Counted from the stretch's first letter, positions 42,153 to 52,708 are shown. The stretch: DNA of 64,000 bases from Acuticoccus mangrovi (GCF_016411865.1 NZ_JAEKJA010000003.1:1-64000), one strand, 5' to 3'. Numbers and translations are program-made. Notes: generated from the sequence alone by a model not told the origin.

Positions 42153-43328
42153 CTATCCCTTGTCGCCCGGGTGCTGGACCGAGAGCGACGCCGGCCCGGT
42201 CAGGTGCGCCACCACTCCGACCCGCCGCGCGATGTCGGCGTTGCGGTGAGCGCCGAAGCGCTGCAGCACCCGATCCTGCAGCAACGAGGCCTCGTAGAGA
42301 TTGAGCCCCTCGTCGGCCGCGAACTGCGACAAGGTCAGGCCGCAGTAGATCGCGTAGGCCGCCCGCGCCTCCACCACATCGAGCTCGTAGAGCCCGCGCA
42401 GGTGCTCCACGATGGCCGCCGGCCGCATGTCGCGCGACAGGTAGGCGATCGCGACCGGAAAGCGGTCCTCGAGGAGCTGCGACCAGTGGGTCGGCCCCGA
42501 CGGATCGTCGGGCAGCGGCACGATGGAGACGATCACGTCGCCCGTGGTGCCGAAGTCGGGGACCCTGAGGATCGCAGTGCGACGGTGCGGCGGCATCGCG
42601 TGATCCACCGCATGCGTCAGCTCGTCGTCCACCGTCGGCACGCGACTGCGCAACCGGCGGTTCCGATCGACCAGCACCACCCCACTCGCCAACAGCTCTT
42701 CCGCCGGCCGGTTGCTGCCGATCACCCTGCCCCGCTCGTTCAGCACCAGCGCCGGCGTCGGCAGCGTCGACAGCGTCGCCATGGCGCCGCTGCGGCGCGC
42801 GTCGACGACCTGCTGCTCGGCGATCGTCACCGCATGCGCGATATGTTCGCTCAATTCCAGACAAAGCGACTTGAACAGAGGATCGAGCGAAGGAGAGTGG
42901 GAATCGTCGTAGTTGACTCCGAGGACCATGAAGCCGTCTCCCCCATCCACCATTTTCATTCCGACGCCGGCTGGACCCACATCGTACCGCGTCAGAAAAT
43001 CTTTGTTAAACTCCGTCTCGCTGAGATGCACCAGATCAAAGCCCAAATCCCGCACCGTGGCCGGCCGGCGCGACGGCAGGTCCGCGAGGACGGGGGTATA
43101 GGGATTGATGCTGGCATAGTAGTCGCGGTATTCGATCAGAGCCTCGCCCGGAAGACCGGCCTGACCCGCGATCAGCTCTCGGCCGTCCGCCCCCACGACG
43201 CGCAACGCCACAGTGACCGGGCGACTCGTCACCGCCTGCAGACGTTGGGCCGCGCGGTCCCAGCTGACGCCCGACAGCGCCGCATAGTAGAGCTCTGAGA
43301 CGATGGCTTCGGACTCAGGATGGCGCAT
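42153..43328 (-). CDS. LuxR-type regulator with N-terminal sensor region
   Basis: This 391-residue protein ends in a LuxR-like helix-turn-helix (about residues 315-375: LDVVEARAAYAIYCGLTLSQFA, then a recognition-helix-like stretch and FGAHRNADIARRVG). The match is looser than usual. The N-terminal 200 residues resemble the PAS-like sensor found in many alphaproteobacterial LuxR proteins (INPYTPVLADLPSR, FNKDFLTRYDV). No luxI-type synthase is in the window. The start is uncertain: ATG 43328 lacks a clear ribosome binding site, and an in-frame GTG lies at 43388. It follows the polyamine-type ABC operon after a strong hairpin. Confidence 0.75.
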   Translation of the reverse strand: MRHPESEAIVSELYYAALSGVSWDRAAQRLQAVTSRPVTVALRVVGADGRELIAGQAGLPGEALIEYRDYYASINPYTPVLADLPSRRPATVRDLGFDLVHLSETEFNKDFLTRYDVGPAGVGMKMVDGGDGFMVLGVNYDDSHSPSLDPLFKSLCLELSEHIAHAVTIAEQQVVDARRSGAMATLSTLPTPALVLNERGRVIGSNRPAEELLASGVVLVDRNRRLRSRVPTVDDELTHAVDHAMPPHRRTAILRVPDFGTTGDVIVSIVPLPDDPSGPTHWSQLLEDRFPVAIAYLSRDMRPAAIVEHLRGLYELDVVEARAAYAIYCGLTLSQFAADEGLNLYEASLLQDRVLQRFGAHRNADIARRVGVVAHLTGPASLSVQHPGDKG

Positions 43329-43431
43329 GGCTCGTTCACACGCTGCTACATAAGCATGAATGCAAACTACCTTAACGCGACGTCCCACATTTGTGTCAAT
43401 TCATTGTCGAAAAAGTCTAGAAACATTTCAT

Positions 43432-43460
43432 CACATCCGGCAACAAAGTTGCCGGATGTG
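43432..43460 (-). terminator. Perfect 13-bp hairpin after the ABC operon
   Basis: CACATCCGGCAAC (43432-43444) and GTTGCCGGATGTG (43448-43460) pair without mismatch around a 3-nt loop, starting 5 nt after the permease stop on the minus strand. Downstream there are only short T-runs (TTT at about 20 nt, TTTTT near 35 nt). It is the strongest hairpin in the window and is most likely the operon terminator. A 29-bp palindrome here could also bind the adjacent LuxR protein. Confidence 0.65.
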
Positions 43461-43465
43461 TCGTA

Positions 43466-44314
43466 TCAGCCTCTGCCGGTGCGGTGCGCCTCGCTGCGGC
43501 GGCGGAGCAGCTCCATCGTCGTCAGCAGCCCGATGGACATCGCGACGAGGATCGAGGCCAGCGCCAGGATGGTGGGACTGATCTCCTCTCGCAGGCCGGA
43601 GAACATGCGCACCGTCATCGGCGTCTGCTCGGGGCCGGCGAGGAACAGCACCACCACCACCTCGTCGAGCGAGGTGATGAAGGCGAAGAGCCCGCCGGCG
43701 ATGATGCCGGGCAGGAGCAGCGGCAGGATGACCTTGAAGAAGGTGGTCACCTGGTTCGCCCCCATCGACTGGGACGCCCGGATGAGCTGGTTGTCGAAGC
43801 CCGACAGCGCCGCCGTCACCGTGATCACCACGAACGGGGCACCCAGCACCACGTGGCTCATGATGATCGAGAAGAAGGTCTGCGACAGGTTCACCCGCGC
43901 GTAGAAGGCGAACAGCGCCGCCGCCGTGATGATCAGCGGCACGATCATCGGCGAGATGAGGAAGGCGGTGATCGCCGCGCGCGCCGGCATCTCCCGTCGC
44001 GACAGGCCGAGGGCGGCGAGCGTGCCCAAGGTCGTCGCGATGATCGTCGCGGAGATCGCGATGAAGAAGGAGTTGCGGATCGACGACAGCCACTCGTCGC
44101 TCGTCAGCAGCGCGTCGTACCAGCGCATCGAGTAGCCCGCGGGATCGAGCGTGAGCATCTCGCGGGTGAAGGTGAAGTAGGGCGTCGCGTTGAACGACAG
44201 CGGGATGATCACGATGATCGGCGCGACGAGGAAGAAGAAGATCAGCCCGCAGATGACGAGGTAGGTGTAGTGCCAGATCCGCTCGAGGCGGGAGGCGTGG
44301 GACGGAAGCGCCAT
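43466..44314 (-). CDS. ABC transporter permease, spermidine/putrescine (PotC) type
   Basis: This 282-residue permease has six hydrophobic segments and the cytoplasmic loop SQSMGANQVTTFFKVILPLLLPGI that contacts the ATPase. PotC-type subunits serve importers of polyamines and of other compounds such as opines or amino acids. It starts 4 nt after the partner permease. Confidence 0.88.
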   Translation of the reverse strand: MALPSHASRLERIWHYTYLVICGLIFFFLVAPIIVIIPLSFNATPYFTFTREMLTLDPAGYSMRWYDALLTSDEWLSSIRNSFFIAISATIIATTLGTLAALGLSRREMPARAAITAFLISPMIVPLIITAAALFAFYARVNLSQTFFSIIMSHVVLGAPFVVITVTAALSGFDNQLIRASQSMGANQVTTFFKVILPLLLPGIIAGGLFAFITSLDEVVVVLFLAGPEQTPMTVRMFSGLREEISPTILALASILVAMSIGLLTTMELLRRRSEAHRTGRG

Positions 44315-44318
44315 CGGA

Positions 44319-45617
44319 TCACCCGAACTTCAGCCGCTCGACACCGACGAGGCGGTTGAAGAGCCAGTAGAACACCAGAACCCCGACGAGGAGGATCGTC
44401 GCCAACGCCAGCGCCAGGCGCAGCTGCGACAGCGATCCCGTCATCCGGTCCGCGATGAGGTTGGAAATGAACACGCCGGATTCGCCGCCGACCAGCGCCG
44501 GGGTGATGTAGTAGCCGATCGCCAGGATGAAGACGAGCAGCACCCCCGCCGCGAGCCCCGGAATGGTGAGCGGGAAATAGACCGTGAGATGCGCCCGCAG
44601 CGGCGTCGCCCCCATCGAGCGCGCCGCCCGGGTGAGGCTCGGTGGAATGGTCTTCATCACCGAATAGAGCGGCAGGATCATGAACGGCAGCAGGATGTGC
44701 GTCATCGCCACGATGGTGCCGATGCGGTTGTAGATCATCCGGATGCGGCCGTCGTCGTCCACGATGTGCAGGAAGACCAAGAGCTCGTTCACCACGCCGT
44801 TTTGCTGCAACAGCACGATCCAGGCGGAGGTGCGCACCAAGAGCGACGTCCAGAACGGCAACAGCACCAGGATCATCAACAGGTTGGCGCTCTTCAGCGG
44901 CAGCGTGGCGAGAAGGTGGGCCACCGGATAGCCGAGCAGGATGGTGAGGAAGGTGATGAGCGCGCTCATCCACGCCGTCTGCCAGAAGATCGCGCGATAG
45001 ACCTGCATCGACGGCGGCCGGGCGACGACCTCGCCGTCCTGATTGTACTCGAAGTCGAGCGCGCGCAGGTAATAGGCGGGCGTCAGCGTGCGCGTCTCGC
45101 GCTTGATCAGGCGCCAGATCCGCTGCTCCCCCCAATCGTCGTCGTCGGCGATCAGCGCCTCCTTGAAGGGAGCCTGCAGGTCCTCGGCGGCGCGCATCGA
45201 GCCCATCATGGTGGACCGGGCGCCCGGAAGCTCGGCATTGAGCCGCGCCGCCACGCGGCCGATGGTGGAGCGCCCGCCGGCATTGAGATCCTTCACCATC
45301 GCGGCGAACACCGCCTCGCCAGGGAGCCCCTCCCCGTCCCAATCCTCGATGGCCTCGGTGGTGTTGGGCAGATAGCCGGCGATCTCGGGGTTCATCACCG
45401 AGCGGGTCATCATCTGCACGATGGGGATGGTGTAGGTGAAGAGGAGGAACAGGAAGAGCGGCGCGACGAGGAGCATCGCGTTGCGTCGGGCTCGCCTGTT
45501 GGCCCTGCGCAGCGCCACCTTGAGCGGCTGGCCGTCCGCCGTGGTGAGGGGCGCGGCCCCCGTGCCGGCAGCCCGGCCGGATGGGATGTTACCAGCCGTC
45601 GCGGCGGTATCGGTCAT
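44319..45617 (-). CDS. ABC transporter permease, PotB type with extended N-terminal loop
   Basis: This 432-residue permease is about 130 residues longer than classical PotB because of a periplasmic region between the first hydrophobic segment (about residues 40-65) and the second (about 205). The C-terminal two thirds has the standard core, with the coupling loop ARSMGATPLRAHLTVYFPLTIPGL. GGGGGAC precedes ATG 45617. A nested stem-loop separates it from the binding-protein gene. Confidence 0.88.
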   Translation of the reverse strand: MTDTAATAGNIPSGRAAGTGAAPLTTADGQPLKVALRRANRRARRNAMLLVAPLFLFLLFTYTIPIVQMMTRSVMNPEIAGYLPNTTEAIEDWDGEGLPGEAVFAAMVKDLNAGGRSTIGRVAARLNAELPGARSTMMGSMRAAEDLQAPFKEALIADDDDWGEQRIWRLIKRETRTLTPAYYLRALDFEYNQDGEVVARPPSMQVYRAIFWQTAWMSALITFLTILLGYPVAHLLATLPLKSANLLMILVLLPFWTSLLVRTSAWIVLLQQNGVVNELLVFLHIVDDDGRIRMIYNRIGTIVAMTHILLPFMILPLYSVMKTIPPSLTRAARSMGATPLRAHLTVYFPLTIPGLAAGVLLVFILAIGYYITPALVGGESGVFISNLIADRMTGSLSQLRLALALATILLVGVLVFYWLFNRLVGVERLKFG

Positions 45618-45711
45618 GCTGCGTCCCCCGCTCTGTCCCGCAGTGTGTGCGTCGTTCCGGCGCCGGGCCGCCGCGGCCTCGTCGAGGCGATGGGCGTCCT
45701 GGCGGGAGGGT

Positions 45712-45761
45712 GGCGGCCGGCCACGAGCCGACCGCCGAAGAAGCGGCGGCCGCCGGCCGCC
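45712..45761 (-). terminator. Intercistronic hairpin between binding protein and permease genes
   Basis: GGCGGCCGG (45712-45720) pairs with CCGGCCGCC (45753-45761). A smaller stem (about CCGC to GCGG) nests inside. It starts about 11 nt after the binding-protein stop and may reduce read-through or stabilise the upstream message. Confidence 0.45.
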
Positions 45762-45772
45762 CGCTCAGGTCC

Positions 45773-46882
45773 TCAGGAGGACAGCCAGGCGTTGAAGCGC
45801 TCTTCCAGCGCATCGCCGTAGTCCGCCCAGAACTCGGTGTCGAACTGGATGGCGTTCTTGAAGTTCTCCGGCGTGGTCGGCATGTGCGGCTTCATGTCGA
45901 TGTCGGTCTCGACCATCTTGCCGCCCTCCTCCTTCCAGAAGTTACCGACGAGATCCACCGACGACTTCCGCGCCGGGGCATAGGAGATGTACTTCGCCTG
46001 ATCGGCGAGACGCTGCGTGTCGGTGGCGAAGTTGAGGTATTCCTTGATCGCGTCCTCGTCGCCGGTATCGACCGGAACCACCCAGCCGTCGACCTCGAAC
46101 ATCTGGCCGTCCCACATGATCTCGAAGGGCTGGCCCTCGTTGACCGCGGCGTTGAAGATGCGGCCGTTGTAGGCGGTGGCGATCGTCACCTCACCGTCGG
46201 CGAGGAGCTGCGGCGGCTGCGCGCCGGCATCCCACCAGATCAGGTGATCCTTGATCGAATCGAGCTTGGCGAAGGCACGATCCTGGCCTTCCTTGGTGGC
46301 GAGCACGTCGTAGACCTCGTCGGAGGGCACGCCGTCGGCGATCAGCGCCCACTCGAGGTTCTTCTGCGGGATCTTCTCCAGCGCCCGGGTGCCGGGGAAC
46401 TTCTCGAGGTCCCACACGTCGGCGATGGTCTGCGGGCCGCCATCGGGGAAGGCGTCCGTGTTGTAGGCGAACATGGTGGCGTAGAGGATCTGCGGCACGA
46501 AGCAGTCCCCGAGGGTGCCGTCGATGAAATCCTCGGTGGGCGGGGTGCCGTCCGGCGCCGGGGCGAGCCACTCGTCGTGAGGGATCTCGACGAGAAGCCC
46601 CTCGTCGCACGCACGCTGAGCGTCCGCCTGCAGCATGTCGACGAGGTCCCAGCTCACATTGCCGGCCTCGACCTGGCTGCGGATGCCGGCGAGCGCCTGG
46701 TTCGACTTGTCCTCGTGAAGGATCTCGACGCCGGTCTTCTCGGTGTAGGGCTCGTCATAAGCCTTCAGCTGGCTCATGGAGTAGGCGCCGCCCCAGGACA
46801 CGATCGTCAGCGTGTCCTGAGCCATCGCCGCGCTCAGCGCGACCACGGAAATTGTGGTGCCCAATGCGATTTGCTTCAGCAA
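45773..46882 (-). CDS. PotD-type extracellular solute-binding protein
   Basis: This 369-residue periplasmic protein has a signal peptide (MLKQIALGTTISVVALSAAMAQ) and the PotD/PotF-type start of the mature chain (DTLTIVSWGGAYSMSQLKAYDEPYTEKTG). The acidic and aromatic residues of the polyamine pocket cannot be assigned by eye, so the substrate may be a polyamine or another small solute. Start TTG 46882 is chosen because GAGGGAG lies 7 nt upstream and it gives a compact signal peptide. The frame extends to 46921 without support. Confidence 0.87.
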   Translation of the reverse strand: MLKQIALGTTISVVALSAAMAQDTLTIVSWGGAYSMSQLKAYDEPYTEKTGVEILHEDKSNQALAGIRSQVEAGNVSWDLVDMLQADAQRACDEGLLVEIPHDEWLAPAPDGTPPTEDFIDGTLGDCFVPQILYATMFAYNTDAFPDGGPQTIADVWDLEKFPGTRALEKIPQKNLEWALIADGVPSDEVYDVLATKEGQDRAFAKLDSIKDHLIWWDAGAQPPQLLADGEVTIATAYNGRIFNAAVNEGQPFEIMWDGQMFEVDGWVVPVDTGDEDAIKEYLNFATDTQRLADQAKYISYAPARKSSVDLVGNFWKEEGGKMVETDIDMKPHMPTTPENFKNAIQFDTEFWADYGDALEERFNAWLSS

Positions 46883-46930
46883 AACTCGTCTCCCTCTTAT
46901 GTGCCGGCTCGGGACCGGCAATGTGGCGAT

Positions 46931-46949
46931 CGCGGCCGCGGGGGCCGCG
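46931..46949 (-). terminator. Intercistronic hairpin between ATPase and binding-protein genes
   Basis: CGCGGCC (46931-46937) and GGCCGCG (46943-46949) form a 7-bp stem with a 5-nt loop, about 20 nt after the ATPase stop and within the 87-nt gap before the binding-protein start. Confidence 0.35.
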
Positions 46950-46969
46950 GCATGACATCTCAGCGCAGC

Positions 46970-48136
<1,167 letters not shown>

Positions 48137-48201
48137 GGGCCGCTTCTATGTCGTTTGACGATCCGGCTAAATAGACTGGGGGGCGGCGACTAGGACGATT
48201 G

Positions 48202-50052
48202 TCACGCGTCCTCGGCCGCGCGCTCGGCTTTCTTGCGCTCGTGCGGGTCGAGATGGACCTTGCGCAGGCGAATATTCTGCGGCGTCACCTCGACCAATTC
48301 GTGATCGGTGATGTAAGACAGAGCCCGCTCCAAACTCATCCTGACCGGCGGCGTCAACTTCACCGCATCGTCTTTGCCGGCGGAGCGGATGTTGGTGAGC
48401 TGCTTGCCCTTCAGAACGTTCACCTCGAGGTCGTTGCCGCGGGTGTGCTCGCCGACGATCATCCCCCGGTACACCTTGACGCCGGGATCGATGAACATCG
48501 GCCCGCGATCCTCCAGATTGAACATCGCGTAGGCGACCGCGTCGCCGTCCCCGTTGGAGATGAGGACGCCCGTGTGCCGCACCGGGATCGGGCCCTTGTG
48601 GGGGACATATTCGAGGAACACGCGGTTCATGATGCCGGTGCCGCGGGTGTCGGACAGCAGCTCACCCTGGTAGCCGATGAGGCCGCGCGTGGGCGCATGC
48701 AGCACGATGCGGGTCCGCCCGGCGCCGGAAGGAATCATTTCCACCAGATCGGCCTTGCGCTCCGACAGCGTGGCGATGATCGTGCCGGTGTGCTCGTCGT
48801 CGACGTCGATGGTCACCTCTTCGACCGGCTCCAGGACGTTGCCCGCGTCGTCGCGCTGGAACACCACGCGGGGCCGCGACACGCCGATCTCGAAGCCCTC
48901 GCGCCGCATCGTCTCGATGAGGATGCCGAGCTGGAGCTCGCCGCGGCCGGCGACCTCGTAGGCCTCGCCCCCCTCGGTCTCCGTCACGCGCAGCGCCACG
49001 TTGCCCTCCGCCTCGCGCAACAGGCGGTCGCGGATGACGCGCGACTGCACCTTGTCGCCCTCAGTGCCGGCGAGCGGCGAATCGTTGACGCGGAAGGTCA
49101 TGGCGAGCGTCGGCGGGTCGATCGGCTGGGCCGGAATCGCCTCGCTCACCGACGGGGCGCAGATGGTGTCGGCGACGGTGCCCTTCAAAAGGCCGGCGAC
49201 GGCGACGATGTCACCGGCGCGCCCCTCCTCGATGGGGCTGCGCTCCAGGCCGCGGAAGGCGAGCACCCTGGAGATCCGCCCGTTCTCGACGAAGGAACCG
49301 TCGCGCGACAGCACCTTCACCGTCTGGTTCGGCTTCACCGTGCCGGAGGTGATGCGGCCGGTGAGGATGCGGCCCAGGAAGGGATCGGCCTCGATGGTGG
49401 TGGCGAGCATGCGGAAGTCGCCCTCCTGCACCCGCGGCTTCGGCACGTGGGCGACGATGAGGTCGAGGAGCGGGCCCATCGAATCGGAGGAGCCGAGCTC
49501 GGGCGAAAGGCTCATCCAGCCGTTCTTCGCCGAGCCGTAGACCACCGGAAAGTCGAGCTGCTCGTCGTCCGCGCCGAGCGCATCGAAAAGATCGAACACC
49601 ATATCGACCACCTCGGAGTGGCGCTCCTCGGGCTTGTCGATCTTGTTGATGGCGACGATGGGCTTCAGCCCCATCTTGAGCGCCTTGCCGACCACGAACT
49701 TCGTCTGCGGCATCGGCCCCTCGGCGGCGTCGACGAGCACCACGGCGCCGTCCACCATGTTGAGGATGCGCTCGACCTCACCGCCGAAGTCGGCGTGTCC
49801 GGGCGTGTCGACGATGTTGATGCGGGTGGGCGCGGTCGCCTCGCTCTGCCACTCGATGGAGGTGACCTTGGCGAGGATGGTGATGCCGCGCTCCTTCTCG
49901 AGCGCGTTGGAGTCCATCACCCGCTCGGCGACACGCTGATTTTCGCGAAACGCACCGGACTGCCGCAACAGCACGTCGATGAGAGTGGTCTTGCCGTGGT
50001 CGACGTGCGCAATAATCGCAACATTGCGCAGCGCGCGGGGAGCTGTGGTCAT
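48202..50052 (-). CDS. typA: Translational GTPase TypA/BipA
   Basis: This 616-residue ribosome-binding GTPase has G1 AHVDHGKT, the switch region with [14 protein letters not shown], and NKIDKPE for guanine recognition. EF-G-like domains III and V and the BipA-specific C-terminus follow. It assists large-subunit assembly at low temperature and under stress. ATG 50052 gives the standard N-terminus ([22 protein letters not shown]); the 17 codons upstream are not family-like. Confidence 0.96.
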   Translation of the reverse strand: MTTAPRALRNVAIIAHVDHGKTTLIDVLLRQSGAFRENQRVAERVMDSNALEKERGITILAKVTSIEWQSEATAPTRINIVDTPGHADFGGEVERILNMVDGAVVLVDAAEGPMPQTKFVVGKALKMGLKPIVAINKIDKPEERHSEVVDMVFDLFDALGADDEQLDFPVVYGSAKNGWMSLSPELGSSDSMGPLLDLIVAHVPKPRVQEGDFRMLATTIEADPFLGRILTGRITSGTVKPNQTVKVLSRDGSFVENGRISRVLAFRGLERSPIEEGRAGDIVAVAGLLKGTVADTICAPSVSEAIPAQPIDPPTLAMTFRVNDSPLAGTEGDKVQSRVIRDRLLREAEGNVALRVTETEGGEAYEVAGRGELQLGILIETMRREGFEIGVSRPRVVFQRDDAGNVLEPVEEVTIDVDDEHTGTIIATLSERKADLVEMIPSGAGRTRIVLHAPTRGLIGYQGELLSDTRGTGIMNRVFLEYVPHKGPIPVRHTGVLISNGDGDAVAYAMFNLEDRGPMFIDPGVKVYRGMIVGEHTRGNDLEVNVLKGKQLTNIRSAGKDDAVKLTPPVRMSLERALSYITDHELVEVTPQNIRLRKVHLDPHERKKAERAAEDA

Positions 50053-50371
50053 GGTTCGGCTTTCAACACGGGTGGTGCACTGCGATCCAGCCGACGCGAC
50101 CAAGGACGCGCCGACGACGCGTCAGCCCGGCGAACATCGTGACTCCTGACCGACATCGCAAGCATCGGCAGCGACGCTCGAACAGCGTCCGGACCTACCG
50201 AGCATCCGAATAGTCAGGCATCCGCCGGGGGGTTGCGCGCAGCTTCCCCATGGCACGGAAACATTATCCGCACCAGCCCATTGTCGAATACCTGATCATC
50301 ACCGCGCTGCGGCGAGACGATCGTGCTTGGCCCGGCCGATCCTCGGGGCCGTGCCCCGGCGGATCATATCA
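50053..50371. other. 319-bp intergenic region upstream of typA
   Basis: It lies between typA and the sulfotransferase gene, both read leftward, and must contain the typA promoter. No gene is supported; the small rightward frame at 50250 has no ribosome binding site. A stem-loop at 50338-50365 marks the end of the sulfotransferase transcript. Confidence 0.45.
50338..50365 (-). terminator. Stem-loop after the sulfotransferase gene
   Basis: Arms GATCC...CGGGGC (50338-50349) and GCCCCG...GGATC (50353-50365) form a nearly perfect stem with one small asymmetric bulge and a 3-nt loop, 6 nt after the stop codon. There is no T-run. Confidence 0.5.
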
Positions 50372-51610
50372 CTACAAGTCGACCGATAAAGCGTCCGGCG
50401 CCGTGACAAAGGATAATGTCCCATCGGCGTCAAGGAAGAACGAATGCGGCAGGTGGGTGCTGCTGTCATCGGCTCTATAGGCGGCTCGATAGTCGGCGAC
50501 AAAGCGCTCGGCAAACTCCCGCGTCTTGTCGTCTCGAAGAATGTGGGTGTCTTTACGCTCGATGTCGGCGGCAAGCGTCACCTGCAGCCCTTGCGCCACC
50601 GTCGACGCAATGGCGTCCGCGTCCATCTGCTCGTAGTCGACGACGAGATAGCCGGCGCCTTTGGGCCACGCCGACATGATGTCGAAGAGCTGCTGCTCTT
50701 CGTTGCCGAGCCGCACAATTTCCTCCGAAATTCGTGCGAAGTCGTACGTCCACGCCTGGCTCTTATCGGCGTACTCTTCGCGCCGCCCCTCCGAAAACAG
50801 ATGATAGTGCTGCGTCGACTTTGCTCGATCGCGCGACAGCGCCTGCATCAGCTTGTTGCGACGCAACAGGTAGATCTTGAACGCGCCGCCGGCGAACTGC
50901 TCCAACAGCGCCCACTCTGCTGGCGTTAGGAGGCGCTTCAGGTCGCGCAGGAAGTGGGAAATGATCTTGGTACCGAAGACGTCATTCTTGCGCGCGACAC
51001 GTGCCAAGGTCGGCAGGAAGTAGGTGAAATCCATCCCACCCACGCGGGCGTCGCCACGGACCCGCAGAAGGTCGATGACCGCCGGCCGGATGTGCTCCCG
51101 CGGCGCCCCGATGCCGCGCGTCTCGAGCTCGCGGGCCAGAAACTGACTGCCCGACCGCGGCGTGCAGAGAATGACGAAGTTCTTCCCCTTCGACAGATCC
51201 TCAACGCCTTCGTCGAGGCTCCCGCGCCCGATGACGTCTTGCTCGGACACCATCATCGGGCAGATGTCGTTCACGACGCCGTAGATTTCTGGGAAAATAC
51301 CTTTGATTTTGAGGATTTGGCGCAGCTGACGCTTCATTGCGATCTCGTCGCCAATCGTCGCCACGAAATACGGGCCCGCAAGGGGCGTCGGAAAACCGGA
51401 GTTGGTCAACAACCGGCTGCTGATGAGGCGGGCCCCTTCGCGTGTCTGCAGGCGACGCACGGCGTCGAGCACCGCATCATCGGCAACGATAGCGCAGGGC
51501 TTGCGCAGCGCCGCAAGACGATCAAGCACCTTGAACGGCGCCAACAGCGACAAATAGTATTCTAAGTTGTTCTGTTCGCCGTTTGCGGCGGAATACGTCC
51601 ACGTCTCCAT
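50372..51610 (-). CDS. Stf0-like sulfotransferase with N-terminal extra domain
   Basis: This 412-residue protein has two parts. Residues about 142-350 resemble PAPS-dependent Stf0-type sulfotransferases: the 5'-phosphosulfate loop CTPRSGSQFLARELE (motif at 149-155) and a later LLRRNKLMQALSRDRAKST segment like the 3'-phosphate site. The first 140 residues form a separate alpha/beta-looking domain (PCAIVADDAVLDAVRRLQ, PYFVATIGDEIAMKRQLRQIL) that I cannot name. ATG 51610 overlaps the DUF6473-like stop (TGATG); the GTG just before is also in frame. Base composition is clearly less GC-rich than neighbours, suggesting acquisition. The acceptor is unknown; a carbohydrate or lipid is plausible. Confidence 0.75.
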   Translation of the reverse strand: METWTYSAANGEQNNLEYYLSLLAPFKVLDRLAALRKPCAIVADDAVLDAVRRLQTREGARLISSRLLTNSGFPTPLAGPYFVATIGDEIAMKRQLRQILKIKGIFPEIYGVVNDICPMMVSEQDVIGRGSLDEGVEDLSKGKNFVILCTPRSGSQFLARELETRGIGAPREHIRPAVIDLLRVRGDARVGGMDFTYFLPTLARVARKNDVFGTKIISHFLRDLKRLLTPAEWALLEQFAGGAFKIYLLRRNKLMQALSRDRAKSTQHYHLFSEGRREEYADKSQAWTYDFARISEEIVRLGNEEQQLFDIMSAWPKGAGYLVVDYEQMDADAIASTVAQGLQVTLAADIERKDTHILRDDKTREFAERFVADYRAAYRADDSSTHLPHSFFLDADGTLSFVTAPDALSVDL

Positions 51611-52506
51611 CACAGAAGTGCCTTGAGTGGATCCTCCAACGACATCGCAGCATCCACGTGCATCGATGGTGACGGATAATAGATATTTCGAGCGCGGCTG
51701 GCGCCGGCGAAATAAACCTCGACGGGTTCGCCGGTGTGCCGATCAATTAGAGGCTGCGGAAGCCCTCGTTGGCTGACGCATGTCGCATATGCATCGAAAT
51801 GTCCCATCACCCTCTCGATCATTTCAGTGGAAACCAAGTGGGGGAACTCCCCCATCAATTCCTGGAAGGAGCCACCTTTCGGCTCAAAATCGGTCGACCG
51901 TTCCGAGAACCAGAACAGGATTGTCTTTGTTTGAATGGCGTGCGCCAATTGAATCATTGACTTGACCCAATTCTCCTGCGTCTCGCGTACCAGATCGAGC
52001 GCAGCCTCGCCGCCCTTTTCCTTGCGATACCACTCATACGCTGGTCCATCCGTCATGCGCTTGTTGTCGAACCGCCGACGCAGCACATTGCGGCCCATCA
52101 AGCTCTCGAACACGCTATTCGAAACCGATCGTCCAGACATGACCTGCACGACCACCACCTTGCAGTTGGACAGCAGTGACAAGAGCACCTTGTTGTTCAG
52201 GTAAAAATCCGGCCCTGCACCTGCATAACCGAGGTTGAGGACGTCTCGGGAAAGCATTGAGCCGACCAGTGTCGGAAACGGGACACGAGCAAAGCGGCCA
52301 AACGTCTGGGCAGCACCGATGAAGCCAATCAACTCCTTCGAGTAAAGCCGTGCAGGCAGCGGCCCGCGAAACGCATGTCCGGCCAACATCACTTGCTGGT
52401 AGTCAATGATCCGCCTGTCCGTCTCTTGGTAGGGTCCAACCAACCCGGTCTCGAGATGAGAGGAGCCGAACAAAGGCGGAAGCGCGGCAGGAGTTCCGTT
52501 GGTCAA
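51610..52506 (-). CDS. DUF6473-like protein
   Basis: This 298-residue soluble protein begins with a segment (YQETDRRIIDY, FRGPLP, IGFIGAAQTFGRFARVPFP, NLGYAGAGPDFYLNN) matching my recollection of DUF6473 proteins, common in alphaproteobacteria; a database search is needed to confirm this. The GAAQTFGRF and NLGYAGAGP elements are spaced like a hydrolase or nucleotide-binding loop, but no catalytic triad can be assigned. TTG 52506 is preceded by GGAAG. The stop overlaps the sulfotransferase start, so the two are translationally coupled and probably act together. Coding DNA is AT-richer than the rest of the window (about half A/T in places, such as 51781-51840). Confidence 0.65.
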   Translation of the reverse strand: MTNGTPAALPPLFGSSHLETGLVGPYQETDRRIIDYQQVMLAGHAFRGPLPARLYSKELIGFIGAAQTFGRFARVPFPTLVGSMLSRDVLNLGYAGAGPDFYLNNKVLLSLLSNCKVVVVQVMSGRSVSNSVFESLMGRNVLRRRFDNKRMTDGPAYEWYRKEKGGEAALDLVRETQENWVKSMIQLAHAIQTKTILFWFSERSTDFEPKGGSFQELMGEFPHLVSTEMIERVMGHFDAYATCVSQRGLPQPLIDRHTGEPVEVYFAGASRARNIYYPSPSMHVDAAMSLEDPLKALL

Positions 52507-52518
52507 CGTCGCTTCCGT

Positions 52519-52674
52519 TCAATCTACACGTGGCTGGCGGGCCACCACACCGATAAGCCGAATCATATTCACGATCCAGCGCATCACATCAATCGGGCCC
52601 AGCGGAGAAGACACACTCCTCCAGATCATCATCACCCGCTTTCGGGCCACAGCGGCGCACGCGGTCCGAAGCAT
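52519..52674 (-). CDS. Possible 51-residue protein upstream of the DUF6473-like gene
   Basis: ATG 52674 is preceded by GGAGGCGGAG and opens a 51-codon frame that stops 12 nt before the DUF6473-like start. The product has a basic N-terminus and an amphipathic-to-hydrophobic C-terminal stretch (DVMRWIVNMIRLIGVVA) that could contact membrane. It shares strand and low-GC character with the two genes that follow. There is no recognisable family, and it may be chance. Confidence 0.35.
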   Translation of the reverse strand: MLRTACAAVARKRVMMIWRSVSSPLGPIDVMRWIVNMIRLIGVVARQPRVD

Positions 52675-52708
52675 CGCAATCTGCTCCGCCTCCCTTGCGC
52701 GGCCGGCA

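Noticed and set aside
50250-50480. 76-codon plus-strand frame next to the sulfotransferase
   Set aside because: No ribosome binding site, and it runs antisense into the sulfotransferase coding region.
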